From positions 49,616 to 113,615 of the forward strand of contig MNYM01000050.1 of NCBI GenBank assembly GCA_001873065.1: a stretch of 64,000 nt of DNA, in the 5' to 3' direction. The number at the start of each line of letters is the position of its first letter. Position 1 is the stretch's first letter. The DNA is from Flavobacteriaceae bacterium CG2_30_31_66 (GTDB taxonomy: Bacteria; Bacteroidota; Bacteroidia; Flavobacteriales; Flavobacteriaceae). Positions 9,037 to 18,982 of the stretch are shown here, piece after piece. The notes under the pieces are model-generated. The model made no database searches, was not told where the DNA came from, and saw only the letters and a list, made by a program, of their open reading frames with translations. The position numbers and the translations under genes are program-made.

Positions 9037-9953
9037 AAAGTATCATAAAGGCTGCACGTTTGAGAACACTTCCGTTATCGATCTCAGGGATTATTGTAGG
9101 TAGTTTTTTGGGAAATTATTTTGTGAATTCACAAGTTGATGCTGTTTCTCAATCGGTTATGGTATCTCCAATTTTTTGGTTGGCCATTATCACAACTATT
9201 GGTTTTCAAGTTTTGTCAAATTTTGCAAACGATTATGGAGATGGAATTAAAGGTTCGGATAAAAATAGAATTGGTGAGGCAAGAATGGTTTCCTCTGGAA
9301 TAATTACCCCGAAACAAATGAAAAACGCAATGGTTTTTACTACAATTTTCACATTAATTGTTGCTTTATTGCTGATTTATGTTTCCTTTGGAAAAGATAA
9401 TTTTGGCTATTCTATGTTGTTTTTTTTCTTAGGAATTGCTTCAATTGCTGCTGCCATAAAATATACCGTTGGGAATGGTGCTTATGGTTATAGTGGTTTT
9501 GGTGATGTTTTTGTGTTTTTGTTTTTTGGACTTTTAAGTGTTTTAGGAAGTTACTTTTTATTCACCAAACAACTTGATTTTCAGTTATTTTTACCTGCAA
9601 TTGCAATTGGTTTTTTAAGTACAGCAGTCTTAAATCTAAATAATTTACGTGACGAAGCTCAGGATAAAATCAATCAAAAAAATACTTTGGTTGTTCAATT
9701 TGGAATTAAAAAAGCAAAAAATTATCATTTCTTTTTAATTTTTGGTGCGTTGTTTGTTAGCAATATTTTTGTAATTATCAATTATCAATCTGCAATTCAA
9801 TTTTCATATTTAATTGCATTTATTCCATTGATAAAAAATGTAATTACAGTAGCCAAAAATAACAATCCATCTGCATTAGATGCTGAACTAAAAAAGGTAG
9901 CTTTAAGTACTTTTTTATTCGCAGTTATTTTTGGAATTGTGAACACTTTATAA
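9027..9953 (+). CDS. menA: 1,4-dihydroxy-2-naphthoate polyprenyltransferase
   Basis: UbiA-family integral membrane enzyme (about eight to nine hydrophobic segments, 308 residues) that attaches the polyprenyl chain to dihydroxynaphthoate in menaquinone synthesis. The diphosphate-binding NDYGDGIKGSD motif lies at residues ~70-80 and a second Asp-rich loop, LNNLRDEAQDK, near residue 205. Two further menaquinone genes, menC and menE, lie downstream on the same strand. Confidence 0.92.
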   Translation: MDVKSIIKAARLRTLPLSISGIIVGSFLGNYFVNSQVDAVSQSVMVSPIFWLAIITTIGFQVLSNFANDYGDGIKGSDKNRIGEARMVSSGIITPKQMKNAMVFTTIFTLIVALLLIYVSFGKDNFGYSMLFFFLGIASIAAAIKYTVGNGAYGYSGFGDVFVFLFFGLLSVLGSYFLFTKQLDFQLFLPAIAIGFLSTAVLNLNNLRDEAQDKINQKNTLVVQFGIKKAKNYHFFLIFGALFVSNIFVIINYQSAIQFSYLIAFIPLIKNVITVAKNNNPSALDAELKKVALSTFLFAVIFGIVNTL

Positions 9954-9962
9954 CTTTTTAGT

Positions 9963-10787
9963 ATGAAAAAATTAGGAAAAATTTTAGTATTGGGAATCTT
10001 ATTTATTGCTTGTAAAAATGAAAATCAAAACTCGATTGAAATGCCTTTGATGAGCGATGCAAGTGTAAAAACTTTTGCATCAGCCAACAGCAAAGTAGTA
10101 TTTTCTGAATCTGAAAAAAATCAAAATATTAATGTAAATGAGACCGTTACAAGAAAATTAATCAAAAGCGGTAGTGTAGTTTTTGAAACGAAAAATTTAG
10201 AAAATACTAAAAACCAAGTCATTTTTTTAGTAAAAAAATACAACGGGTATATCTCTTCTGATTCAAAAAATGAGTTTGATGATAAAGAAAATTATTATTT
10301 AAATATTAGAATCCCAGCTCAATATTTTGATACTATTTTATCAGGAATTTCTAGTCAAGTTTCAAAATTTGACACTAAAGAAATCCGAATTTCTGATGTT
10401 ACAGAAGAATATTTAGACATTGAATCGCGCTTAAAAAACAAAAAAGAACTTGAAAAAAGATATCTAGAAATTTTGCAACAAGCAAAATCTGTGGAGGATA
10501 TTTTGAATGTTGAGAGAGAATTAGGTAAATTGCGAGAAGAAATTGAATCAACCGAAGGAAGATTACTTTATTTAAAAAATCAAGTTTCTTTTGCAACACT
10601 CTCTGTGTCATTTTACAAAAAAGTGAATTTTGAAACTGGTTTTTCTGAGAGAATTGGGGATAGTTTCAAACAAGGAATTAAAAATTTGCAATCATTTTTT
10701 ATCGTAATTATTGCGCTTTGGCCATTTTTGGTATTGTTTATAATTGGGGGTTTTTTATTAAAAAAATGGCGTAACAAAAAAAAATAA
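9963..10787 (+). CDS. DUF4349 domain lipoprotein
   Basis: 274 residues. The signal peptide ends in a lipobox (LFIACKN, Cys ~18). A central DUF4349 region (VTRKLIKSGSVVFETKNLENT to SFATLSVSFYKK) includes a predicted coiled coil around residues 155-190, and a C-terminal membrane segment is followed by a basic tail. DUF4349 proteins are of unknown function, and this one would be tethered at both ends. It lies 9 nt after menA and 4 nt before the next gene, so it is probably operonic with the men genes by position only. Confidence 0.8.
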   Translation: MKKLGKILVLGILFIACKNENQNSIEMPLMSDASVKTFASANSKVVFSESEKNQNINVNETVTRKLIKSGSVVFETKNLENTKNQVIFLVKKYNGYISSDSKNEFDDKENYYLNIRIPAQYFDTILSGISSQVSKFDTKEIRISDVTEEYLDIESRLKNKKELEKRYLEILQQAKSVEDILNVERELGKLREEIESTEGRLLYLKNQVSFATLSVSFYKKVNFETGFSERIGDSFKQGIKNLQSFFIVIIALWPFLVLFIIGGFLLKKWRNKKK

Positions 10788-10791
10788 ATTA

Positions 10792-11304
10792 ATGAAGTCA
10801 GTAAAGATTATTTTAGGAATTATTTCGGTGTTTATTGTAGTTTTTTTTTCAACTGGTTTGATTATCAAAGAAACAAATTATATTACTCAAGTTTCTGTGA
10901 ACAAACCAATTATAGATGTTTTTGCAGCTTTTAATAATTTGGAAAATAAAATAAAATGGATTCCCGAAATACAATCTTATAAGGTTGTAAATGAAAACAC
11001 TGGAATAACAGGTAGCGAATATCAAATGATAATCAAAAATAAAGACCACAATGTCACCATTTCAGAACGGATTATGGCTTTTGTCCCCAATGAAAAAGTG
11101 ACTGTTTTTTATATTGCAGACAATATTTTGAAAACAAATGATTATCTTTTTACTGAAAAAAATGGTGTAACTAATATCATTTTAAACGCAACTTGCAGCA
11201 GTGATTCTTATATTTTAGCATGTATTTTTCCTTATTTTAAAAACACTTTTCAAGAACAAGACCTGTTGTATCTTACTAATTTTAAAGCTTTTATAGAGCA
11301 ATAA
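10792..11304 (+). CDS. SRPBCC-superfamily small protein
   Basis: 170 residues with one N-terminal membrane anchor (~5-25) and a START/SRPBCC-like fold suggested by VNKPIIDVFAAFNNLENKIKWIPEIQSYK followed by alternating strands. Such proteins bind hydrophobic ligands, but the ligand here is unknown. It is tightly packed between the DUF4349 gene and menC. Confidence 0.65.
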   Translation: MKSVKIILGIISVFIVVFFSTGLIIKETNYITQVSVNKPIIDVFAAFNNLENKIKWIPEIQSYKVVNENTGITGSEYQMIIKNKDHNVTISERIMAFVPNEKVTVFYIADNILKTNDYLFTEKNGVTNIILNATCSSDSYILACIFPYFKNTFQEQDLLYLTNFKAFIEQ

Positions 11305-11318
11305 TTTCTCAAATTTTG

Positions 11319-12353
11319 ATGACTGCACGTTACTTAAAATACATTCTCAATTTTAAAAATCCAAGTGGCACTTCTCGTGGAATTTTAAAAAACAAGGAAA
11401 CTTGGTTTCTAATATTGCAACATAATGATAAAATTGGTATCGGCGAAACTGGACTTTTTCGGGGTTTGAGCATTGATGATGTTCCAAATTATGAAGAAAA
11501 AATTGCTTGGACTTGCAAAAATATCAATTTGGGATTACATGTTTTATTGGATGAATTAACTCTTTTCCCTTCAATTCAATTTGGGTTAGAACAGGCTTTT
11601 TTATCTTTGAAAAGTCAAAAGCATTTTGAATTATTTCCAACAAAATTCACGAATGGAAAAGAGGCCATTGATATCAATGGTTTGATTTGGATGGGAGATA
11701 AAGAGTTTATGAAATCGCAAATCAAAGAGAAATTAAATACTGGATTTTCATGCATCAAAATGAAAATTGGTGCTATTGATTTTGATACCGAATTGAATTT
11801 ATTAGCATCCATCAGAAATGAGTTTTCTGCGAGTGAAATTACACTTAGGGTAGATGCAAATGGCGCTTTTAAGCCAAATGAAGCTCTTGAAAAACTTGAA
11901 AAATTAGCCAAATTAGACGTTCATTCTATTGAACAACCAATTAAAAATGGTCAAATTGATGAAATGGCTGATTTATGTGCAAAAACTCCTTTGCCAATTG
12001 CTTTGGATGAGGAATTGATTGGCGTTTTTACATCCGAAGAAAAACAGCAATTATTAATGACAATTCATCCACAATTTATCATTCTAAAACCAAGTTTGTT
12101 GGGAGGTTTTGCCAGTAGTTTGGAATGGATTACTTTAGCGGAACAAAATAATTGTGGTTGGTGGATAACCTCTGCTTTAGAGAGTAATGTTGGTTTGAAT
12201 GCGATTGCGCAATTCACGTATCACTTGAAAAATCCTTTGCCACAGGGGTTAGGAACAGGAAGTTTATTTACCAATAATTTTGACAGTCCTTTAGAAATTA
12301 AAAATGGACAATTGCATTACAACAAATCACTAAACTGGGAATTTAATTTATAA
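11319..12353 (+). CDS. menC: o-succinylbenzoate synthase
   Basis: Enolase-superfamily enzyme that dehydrates SHCHC to o-succinylbenzoate in menaquinone synthesis. The KMKIGAIDFD segment carries the KxK catalytic lysine pair. LRVDANGAF, SIEQPI and ALDEEL supply the Mg2+ ligands, and FIILKPSLLGG the second active-site lysine. ATG 11319 is preferred to the TTG at 11316. menE lies two genes on, separated by a CPBP protein. Confidence 0.9.
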   Translation: MTARYLKYILNFKNPSGTSRGILKNKETWFLILQHNDKIGIGETGLFRGLSIDDVPNYEEKIAWTCKNINLGLHVLLDELTLFPSIQFGLEQAFLSLKSQKHFELFPTKFTNGKEAIDINGLIWMGDKEFMKSQIKEKLNTGFSCIKMKIGAIDFDTELNLLASIRNEFSASEITLRVDANGAFKPNEALEKLEKLAKLDVHSIEQPIKNGQIDEMADLCAKTPLPIALDEELIGVFTSEEKQQLLMTIHPQFIILKPSLLGGFASSLEWITLAEQNNCGWWITSALESNVGLNAIAQFTYHLKNPLPQGLGTGSLFTNNFDSPLEIKNGQLHYNKSLNWEFNL

Positions 12354-12355
12354 AA

Positions 12356-13282
12356 ATGAATTATATACAACAAGGGTATACTGGAAAATTAGGAATGTGG
12401 AAATATTTATTACTTTCTGTTTTTTTCTTCGGATTTATGGGATTGAATCTATTATTAACTTTTTTGGTTGATATTGATATAGAACAAATCATGAAAGATC
12501 AAATTGCTAAAAAAGGTAGCAATCGTTTTTTATTTGAAAACTTAATTCCTTTTGCAATTGGTTTAGGAGGTGTATTTTTTTGGGTAAAATATGTTCATAA
12601 TCAACGAATTAGAACATTGACCACTTCACGAAAAAAAATAGATTGGAAACGTATTTTTTTTGCTTTTTCTTTGTGGGGATTTATCACCGCTTTGTTTATT
12701 TTTATTGATTATCAAGTGTCTCCTAAAGACTATATTATTGATTTTCAATTAGAACCCTTTTTATTTTTGGTATTGATTGCTGTTTTACTGATTCCTTTGC
12801 AAACCAGTTTTGAAGAATATCTTTTCAGAGGATATTTGATGCAAGGCATTGGAATTACTGTGAAAAACCGATGGATTCCTTTGATTTTTACTTCTGTAAT
12901 TTTTGGATTGTTGCACATAGCAAATCCTGAAGTTGAAAAATTGGGCTATGAGATTTTAGTATATTATATAGGTACAGGATTTTTTCTTGGAATTCTCACG
13001 TTGATGGATGAAGGTTTGGAGTTGGCAATTGGTTTTCATGCGGCAAATAATTTGATTACGGCTTTATTGGTTACTTCAAGTTGGACCGCCTTTCAAACCA
13101 ATTCGATATTGATTGATGTTTCAACGCCAACCATAGGTGCAGACGTTTATGTGCCGGTTTTTATTGTTTTTCCTATTTTGTTATTCATCTTTTCTAAGAA
13201 ATATGGATGGACAAATTGGAAAGAAAAACTCACAGGAAAAATAGAAAAACCTAAAGATGCCAAAGAACCTGATTTTTTTTGA
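12356..13282 (+). CDS. CPBP-family intramembrane metalloprotease
   Basis: 308 residues with seven or eight hydrophobic segments. The Abi/CPBP signature is present: EEYLFRGYLMQG (EExxxR), FGLLHIA and FHAANNLIT. Relatives are Rce1/CAAX-like glutamate-type proteases or bacteriocin-immunity proteins. Its location between menC and menE is recurrent in flavobacteria from memory, but its substrate is not known. Confidence 0.85.
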   Translation: MNYIQQGYTGKLGMWKYLLLSVFFFGFMGLNLLLTFLVDIDIEQIMKDQIAKKGSNRFLFENLIPFAIGLGGVFFWVKYVHNQRIRTLTTSRKKIDWKRIFFAFSLWGFITALFIFIDYQVSPKDYIIDFQLEPFLFLVLIAVLLIPLQTSFEEYLFRGYLMQGIGITVKNRWIPLIFTSVIFGLLHIANPEVEKLGYEILVYYIGTGFFLGILTLMDEGLELAIGFHAANNLITALLVTSSWTAFQTNSILIDVSTPTIGADVYVPVFIVFPILLFIFSKKYGWTNWKEKLTGKIEKPKDAKEPDFF

Positions 13283-13294
13283 AATTAATCATTC

Positions 13295-14362
13295 ATGAAA
13301 AATCCTTATCATAAAGAATTCAAACTAAATAATTTTCATTTTTCTTCGACTGAAGAGATTTTGATTTATGCCTCAGAAATTTCTGAAGAAATGCACTCTT
13401 TTTTGAAAAATTGGTTTTCTGATCAAGAAACTATTTCTCTACAAACTTCTGGTTCAACTGGCGTTCCAAAAACCATTGCATTGAGAAAAGAATTTATGGT
13501 AAATTCTGCTCTAGCAACTGCCAATTATTTTCATTTACCTCAAAAAACCAAGGCATTACTTTGTTTGCCAATCACTTATATTGCAGGAAAAATGATGTTG
13601 ATTCGTGCGCTTACTTTAGGTTGGCATTTAGATGTTATTAAAACGACTTCAAAACCCTTGGTTGGGATTTCAAAAAAATATGATTTTTCGGCAATGGTTC
13701 CTTTGCAACTTGAAAATTCTTTGGAAAATTTACACTTTATAAAAAAACTAATTGTTGGTGGAGGAGTGATTTCAAATCAATTGCAAGAAAAACTACAAAC
13801 TGCTGATTGTAAAGTTTTTGCAACATTTGGAATGACTGAAAGCATCACTCATATTGCAGTTAAAAAACTCAATCATTACAAAAAAATTCCAACTTTTTAT
13901 GAAGTGTTACCAACTATAAATATTTACACAGACAACAGAAATTGTTTGGTAATTGAGGCTAAAAATATTTCAGAAAAAGTACTTTTCACGAATGATGTTG
14001 TGCAACTTACCTCAAAAAATAAATTTGATTGGTTAGGACGATTTGATAATGTGATTAATTCTGGTGGGATAAAATTACATCCCGAAAAAGTAGAAGAAAA
14101 GTTATCAAAAGTGATTGAAAATTGCTTTTTTGTGGCAGGAATTCCTGATGAAAAATTGGGTCAAAAATTAATTTTAGTTATTAAAAAAGAGGTAGATACT
14201 GATAATCAGCAATTTTTGAAAGAAATTTTTTCAAAAATCAGAGGTTTAAAATCGCTCTCAAGATTTGAAATTCCAAAAGAAATTTATTTTTTAGATAATT
14301 TTATTGAGACAAGTTCTGGAAAAATTCAACGAAAGGAAACAATTCATCTAATTAATTTCTGA
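13295..14362 (+). CDS. menE: AMP-binding enzyme, o-succinylbenzoate--CoA ligase
   Basis: 355 residues, short for an ANL-superfamily enzyme, as is usual for Bacteroidota MenE. P-loop motif LQTSGSTGVPKTIAL (residues ~50-64), FATFGMTESITHI, WLGRFDNVINSGGIKLHPE (hinge region) and the C-terminal catalytic lysine in SSGKIQRKE are all present. It activates o-succinylbenzoate to its CoA ester for MenB. The specific substrate is inferred from linkage with menA and menC. Confidence 0.88.
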   Translation: MKNPYHKEFKLNNFHFSSTEEILIYASEISEEMHSFLKNWFSDQETISLQTSGSTGVPKTIALRKEFMVNSALATANYFHLPQKTKALLCLPITYIAGKMMLIRALTLGWHLDVIKTTSKPLVGISKKYDFSAMVPLQLENSLENLHFIKKLIVGGGVISNQLQEKLQTADCKVFATFGMTESITHIAVKKLNHYKKIPTFYEVLPTINIYTDNRNCLVIEAKNISEKVLFTNDVVQLTSKNKFDWLGRFDNVINSGGIKLHPEKVEEKLSKVIENCFFVAGIPDEKLGQKLILVIKKEVDTDNQQFLKEIFSKIRGLKSLSRFEIPKEIYFLDNFIETSSGKIQRKETIHLINF

Positions 14363-14370
14363 GAAAATTA

Positions 14371-15021
14371 TTACCTAAAAAGCAATTCTAAAGTTAAAGA
14401 ATCTAAATATCCGTCAGCCATTAAGCCATTTTTTTCTTCAAATTTTTTAATTGCATTTAAAGTTTCAATTCTATAAACACCGTCAATTTTAATTTCATCA
14501 CCCAATGCAACCAACCTTTTTTGAACTTCAAAAATAATAGTATTTTTTTCTCCATTATACAATTGAATGTTAGGAGTAAACAGTTTTTTGATACTTTCGA
14601 AAGTGTTTTTTTGAGTTAAATCTTCTACACTCATACCAGAATTTTCAAGAATTTCAATGTCTTGATTTGACATTCCTTGAGATTTTAATTTAAAAGAGTT
14701 TTCGAGAATAGCACCAAAATAATGCACGTTTGCCAGCTTTTTTGCATATTCTTTAACGGCAATTTGTGTTTCCAAATCGTCATTTTTAGGAGCTCTAACA
14801 TCAATAGAATTTGCGGTCCACTGTAATTTTGTATAAGAATTCAAAGTTTCAATAGCTTCATAATAGCTCATTAACAAAGTTTGGTTGTGATATTGAAGGT
14901 CAATTTTTTTAGTTGTTTTGTAATCAATTTCAGGAGAATTAAATCTCTTATATTGACTATATTTCCCATAACCAATCAAAATAACAATGACAAGCAATAA
15001 AAAAATAATAATTTGTTTCAT
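14371..15021 (-). CDS. peptidoglycan-binding-like membrane-anchored protein
   Basis: 216 residues. A single N-terminal hydrophobic anchor (~3-20) precedes a helical region, and the last ~60 residues form a PG_binding_1-type repeat (VQKRLVALGDEIKIDGVYRIETLNAIKKFEEKNGL). It is probably periplasmic and binds peptidoglycan; no catalytic domain is visible. It is convergent with menE, with only 8 nt between stops. Confidence 0.75.
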   Translation of the reverse strand: MKQIIIFLLLVIVILIGYGKYSQYKRFNSPEIDYKTTKKIDLQYHNQTLLMSYYEAIETLNSYTKLQWTANSIDVRAPKNDDLETQIAVKEYAKKLANVHYFGAILENSFKLKSQGMSNQDIEILENSGMSVEDLTQKNTFESIKKLFTPNIQLYNGEKNTIIFEVQKRLVALGDEIKIDGVYRIETLNAIKKFEEKNGLMADGYLDSLTLELLFR

Positions 15022-15088
15022 AATAAAGCTTTGGAATCAAGACAAATGTAATAAAGTTTGTAAATCAGTTCATATTTTAATATTAAAT

Positions 15089-15775
15089 TTAAAAACCATT
15101 GGCAATTTTTTCAAGATCGTTTTTGTTAATGATTATAATGTTTTTGCCTTTAAAACCAATTGATTTATTTTTTTTAAATTCTGATAGTAATCGAATTGCA
15201 GATTCAGTAGCCGTTCCAATAATATTTGCGATATCTTCTCTAGAAAGCTGAATATCAATAGCCCCAATTTCATTTACACCAAATTTCGTTTGAAGTTTTA
15301 GAAGCGTTTCTGCCAAACGCTGTTTGACACTTTTTTGAGCCATATCAACAATTAAATTGTCGGAATTTTTCAAAGAAGATGCCATTGTTTTTAAAATATC
15401 CATTGTAAAAGCGGGATTTTTTTCTAAATCTCTCACAATTTCGTCTCTTGGTATAAAACACACTTCCATATCTTCTAAAGCAATTGCATTTAAATTAGAA
15501 ACTTCTTCAGAAATTAAACTTCTTTCACCTATCAAATCACCCCGTTTTATGATGTTTATAATTTGATTTTTGCCATTTTCACTCATTTTAGAAATTTTAC
15601 ATACACCATCTTTGATGCAGTAAACTCCGTTTAAGTAGTCACCTTCTTCAAAAATAGGTTCTCCCTTTTTTATAATTTTTGAGGTTTTGCAGTTGCTCAT
15701 TCTCATTAAATCCTCTTTAGAAAGGTGTTTTAAAGAATTAAACTGACGTACAATACACTGATCGCATTTGCTCAT
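15089..15775 (-). CDS. Crp/Fnr-family transcriptional regulator
   Basis: 228 residues. An N-terminal cysteine pair (KCDQCIVRQF, C4/C7) and a third Cys near residue 29 precede a cyclic-nucleotide-binding-type beta barrel (about 30-150) and a C-terminal HTH_Crp domain (LSREDIANIIGTATESAIRLL). The recognition helix keeps the Glu and Arg that contact TGA half-sites in Fnr, with Ile where Fnr has Ser. The Cys spacing is not the E. coli Fnr CX2CX5C, so oxygen sensing is plausible but unproved. It is divergent from ccoI, and TGA-N6-TCA sites lie before ccoI and ccoS. Confidence 0.88.
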   Translation of the reverse strand: MSKCDQCIVRQFNSLKHLSKEDLMRMSNCKTSKIIKKGEPIFEEGDYLNGVYCIKDGVCKISKMSENGKNQIINIIKRGDLIGERSLISEEVSNLNAIALEDMEVCFIPRDEIVRDLEKNPAFTMDILKTMASSLKNSDNLIVDMAQKSVKQRLAETLLKLQTKFGVNEIGAIDIQLSREDIANIIGTATESAIRLLSEFKKNKSIGFKGKNIIIINKNDLEKIANGF

Positions 15776-15800
15776 TAATCCATATTATTTTGTGCCTTTT

Positions 15801-15808
15801 CAAAGATA
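15801..15808 (-). promoter_or_regulatory. -7 box of the Crp/Fnr regulator gene
   Basis: TATCTTTG on the minus strand is an exact TAnnTTTG match 25 nt before the regulator's ATG. The palindrome centred at 15823.5 lies about 19 nt upstream of its centre, where bound regulator could block polymerase, so autorepression is possible. Confidence 0.5.
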
Positions 15809-15816
15809 TAGAAAAT

Positions 15817-15830
15817 GTGACAAAAATCAT
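15817..15830 (+). promoter_or_regulatory. Fnr-type operator upstream of ccoI
   Basis: GTGACAAAAATCAT is a TGA-N6-TCA site matching 11 of 14 bases of the perfect palindrome ATGACAAATGTCAT before ccoS. Its centre lies 36.5 nt upstream of the final G of AATTTG (15860), the presumed -7 box of ccoI. This is the class II activator position. No TTG lies at -33, as expected for an activator-dependent promoter. Confidence 0.6.
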
Positions 15831-15880
15831 ATTTTATTTGCAACAGAATTTAGAAATTTGCGCCCGGCAAACGAGCAAAA

Positions 15881-18253
15881 ATGAAAACTACACAATGTTA
15901 CCACTGTGGAGATTCTTGTAATGATTCTTTAATTGAAAAAGATGGAAAAAATTTCTGTTGTAATGGTTGTAAAACTGTCTATGAAATTTTTTCCGAAAAT
16001 GATTTAACCTGTTATTATGATTTTCAAGAAAACCCTGGTGCAATTCCTATTGAAATCATAGGGAAATATGATTTTTTAGACAATCCAAAAATCGCTGAAA
16101 AATTGTTGGAATTTGATGATGAAACAATTCAAATTATAACGCTTTTTATACCTCATATTCACTGTAGTTCGTGTATTTGGGTGTTAGAAAATCTGCATAA
16201 ATTAAACTCAAGAATAGTTTCTTCACAAGTTGATTTTCCAAAGAAAACGGTTAGAATAACGTATCATGCTAAAGAAATATCGTTAAAAGAAATAGTATTA
16301 CTTTCAAGTTCAATAGGTTATGAGCCATATATTAGTTTGGAAGATTACGAATCTGGAAAAAAAACTGTTGACCGAAGTTTGATTTATAAATTGGGAATTG
16401 CTGGTTTTGCATTTGGAAATGTGATGTTTTTATCATTTCCAGAATATTTTGAAGTATCAGAATTTTGGTTAGATCAGTATAAAAATATTTTTCGCTGGTT
16501 GATGTTTGTTTTTTCACTACCAGTAGTTTTTTATTCAGGAAGTGGTTATTTTATTGCTGCATATAAAGGTTTACGATCTAAAATTTTAAATATTGATGTG
16601 CCAATTGCACTTGGAATTTCAGTATTGTTCATCAGAAGTTTTATTGAAATTTTGTTTGATTTAGGAACAGGTTTTTTTGACAGTTTGACAGGTTTGGTAT
16701 TTTTCTTGTTGGTAGGAAAGTTTTTTCAGCAAAAAACTTATAATTTTTTGTCTTTTGAACGTGATTTTAAATCCTATTTTCCAATTGCAGTGACTAAAAT
16801 TTTATCAAACAGAAAAGAAGAAAATGTACAAATTTATGAGGTAAAAAAAGGTGATAGATTGCTCATTAGAAATCAAGAATTAATCCCTGTGGATGGTATT
16901 TTGATCAATGGAAATGCACAAATTGACTATAGTTTTGTGACGGGTGAAGCAGTTCCAATTTCAAAAAAATCTGGTGATAAATTATTTGCAGGAGGAAAAC
17001 AGCTTTCTGGAATTTTAGAAATGGAGGTATTACATTCTGTTTCGCAAAGTTATTTGACGCAATTGTGGGGCAATGATGTTTTTAAAAAAGATAAAAATTC
17101 TCACTTCAAAACGATTACAGATACCATCAGTAAAAACTTCACCATTTTTGTGTTGAGTATTGCAATTCTATCAACTTCATATTGGTTGTTCTTTGACACT
17201 TCAAAAGCATTGAATGTCTTTACAGCCGTATTAATTATTGCCTGTCCTTGTGCAATTGCATTGGCAGCACCTTTTACTTTGGGAAATATGTTACGTATTT
17301 TTGGAAAAAAGAAATTTTATCTCAAAAACGCCACAGTAATTGAACAATTAGCAACCATCAATTTGATTGTTTTCGACAAAACTGGAACACTTACTACAAG
17401 CAAAGAAAATAGTATTTTATATAGTGGAAAAGATTTAAATAATCAAGAAAAACAACTTTTGAAAAGTACTTTACGAATCTCTAATCATCCTTTGAGTAGA
17501 GCTTTATATGATAGTATTTTAGATATTGATACTGTGAATATTATTTATTTTAAAGAAATAATTGGAAAAGGAATTGAAGTTCAATATAATGAATTTTTTT
17601 TGAAAGTAGGCTCAGCTTCATTTGTAAATTATATCGAAGATGATAAATTATTTGAAACAGCTGTTCATGTGAGTTTTAATAATGAATACAAAGGAAAATT
17701 TGTGATTAAAAATGCTTATAGAAAAGGATTAAAATCATTATTTAATTCTTTAAAAAACACTTTTGATCTGGCAATAGTTTCAGGAGATAATTCAGGAGAA
17801 AAAGAATATTTGTCAGAAATTCTACCAGAAAATACCACCTTACTTTTCAATAAAAAACCCGAAGATAAATTGAATATTGTAGCTGATTTTCAGTTAAAAG
17901 ATAAAAAAGTAGCTATGATTGGAGATGGTTTAAATGATGCTGGTGCACTTGCGAAAAGCGAGGTTGGAATAGCACTTTCAGAAAATATCAACGTATTTTC
18001 ACCAGCTTGCGATGCCATTTTGGATGCAAGTCAGTTTCAACAAATTGATCGTTTTTTATGGGCGTCAAAAAAAGCCATAAAAATTATAAAATATTGTTTC
18101 ATACTTTCACTTTGTTATAATATTGTAGGACTGTATTTTGCGGTAACAGGACAATTAATCCCAGTAATTGCAGCAATTTTAATGCCATTAAGTTCCATAA
18201 GTATTGTTATCTTTACAAGTATTGCAACCAATTTGGTTGGAAAAAAATTATAA
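15881..18253 (+). CDS. ccoI: cbb3-oxidase-type copper P1B-ATPase
   Basis: 790 residues. A cysteine-rich N-terminus (CYHCGDSC, then CCNGC) precedes an HMA domain with HCSSC near residue 95. About eight membrane helices follow, with CPCAIAL (residue ~453) as the copper-transport motif, DKTGTLT (~500) as the phosphorylation site and [10 protein letters not shown] as the hinge motif. It is the FixI/CcoI type, which moves copper out of the cytosol for assembly of cytochrome cbb3 oxidase, whose genes lie downstream. deoD follows 4 nt later, so ccoI-deoD-hemN probably form one transcript driven from the Fnr-type promoter. Confidence 0.93.
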   Translation: MKTTQCYHCGDSCNDSLIEKDGKNFCCNGCKTVYEIFSENDLTCYYDFQENPGAIPIEIIGKYDFLDNPKIAEKLLEFDDETIQIITLFIPHIHCSSCIWVLENLHKLNSRIVSSQVDFPKKTVRITYHAKEISLKEIVLLSSSIGYEPYISLEDYESGKKTVDRSLIYKLGIAGFAFGNVMFLSFPEYFEVSEFWLDQYKNIFRWLMFVFSLPVVFYSGSGYFIAAYKGLRSKILNIDVPIALGISVLFIRSFIEILFDLGTGFFDSLTGLVFFLLVGKFFQQKTYNFLSFERDFKSYFPIAVTKILSNRKEENVQIYEVKKGDRLLIRNQELIPVDGILINGNAQIDYSFVTGEAVPISKKSGDKLFAGGKQLSGILEMEVLHSVSQSYLTQLWGNDVFKKDKNSHFKTITDTISKNFTIFVLSIAILSTSYWLFFDTSKALNVFTAVLIIACPCAIALAAPFTLGNMLRIFGKKKFYLKNATVIEQLATINLIVFDKTGTLTTSKENSILYSGKDLNNQEKQLLKSTLRISNHPLSRALYDSILDIDTVNIIYFKEIIGKGIEVQYNEFFLKVGSASFVNYIEDDKLFETAVHVSFNNEYKGKFVIKNAYRKGLKSLFNSLKNTFDLAIVSGDNSGEKEYLSEILPENTTLLFNKKPEDKLNIVADFQLKDKKVAMIGDGLNDAGALAKSEVGIALSENINVFSPACDAILDASQFQQIDRFLWASKKAIKIIKYCFILSLCYNIVGLYFAVTGQLIPVIAAILMPLSSISIVIFTSIATNLVGKKL

Positions 18254-18257
18254 AATT

Positions 18258-18959
18258 ATGAGTATTCACATTCAAGCCAAAAAAGGGCAAATAGCAGCAA
18301 CAGTTTTGTTGCCTGGAGATCCAATGAGAGCAAAATGGATCGCAGATACATTTTTAGAAGACGCTTTTCAATACAATGATGTTCGTGGAATGTTGGGTTT
18401 TACAGGAGCGTATAAAGGGAAAAAAGTGTCAGTTCAAGGAACAGGAATGGGCATTCCATCAACGTTGATTTATTGTCACGAATTGATTACAGAGTATGAT
18501 GTAAAAAATTTGATTAGAGTAGGTTCAGCAGGCTCTTATCAGAATGAAATTAATCTTAGAGATATTGTAATTGCGATGGCTGCTTCCACTAATTCTGGCT
18601 TGAATACCATTCGTTTTAATGGAGCTGATTTTGCACCAACTGCAAGTTTTATGTTGTTTCAAAAAGCCATTGAAATTGCAAAACAAAAAAATATTCCCGT
18701 AAAAGCAGGAGGCATTTTAAGTTCAGATGAATTTTATGCAGACGATTTTAATTCTTACAAAAAATGGGCAGATTATGGGGTTTTGTGCGTTGAAATGGAA
18801 ACATCCGGATTATATACAATTGCGGCTAAGCACCAAGTAAATGCCCTTTCTATTCTAACTATTTCTGATAATTTGGTCACTAAAGAACGAACAACAGCTG
18901 AAGAAAGAGAGCAAACATTCAAAGAAATGATTGAAATTGCCTTAGAATTGGCCTTATAA
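18258..18959 (+). CDS. deoD: purine-nucleoside phosphorylase (DeoD type)
   Basis: 233 residues from ATG 18258; the track start at 18204 lies inside cco[61 protein letters not shown] and [13 protein letters not shown] match the hexameric DeoD family, which phosphorolyses purine (deoxy)ribonucleosides to base and pentose-1-phosphate. It sits between ccoI and hemN with gaps of a few nt, an unrelated function riding in a microaerobic-respiration operon. Confidence 0.92.
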   Translation: MSIHIQAKKGQIAATVLLPGDPMRAKWIADTFLEDAFQYNDVRGMLGFTGAYKGKKVSVQGTGMGIPSTLIYCHELITEYDVKNLIRVGSAGSYQNEINLRDIVIAMAASTNSGLNTIRFNGADFAPTASFMLFQKAIEIAKQKNIPVKAGGILSSDEFYADDFNSYKKWADYGVLCVEMETSGLYTIAAKHQVNALSILTISDNLVTKERTTAEEREQTFKEMIEIALELAL

Positions 18960-18982
18960 TTTTGAAAACTAAACCTAATAAA

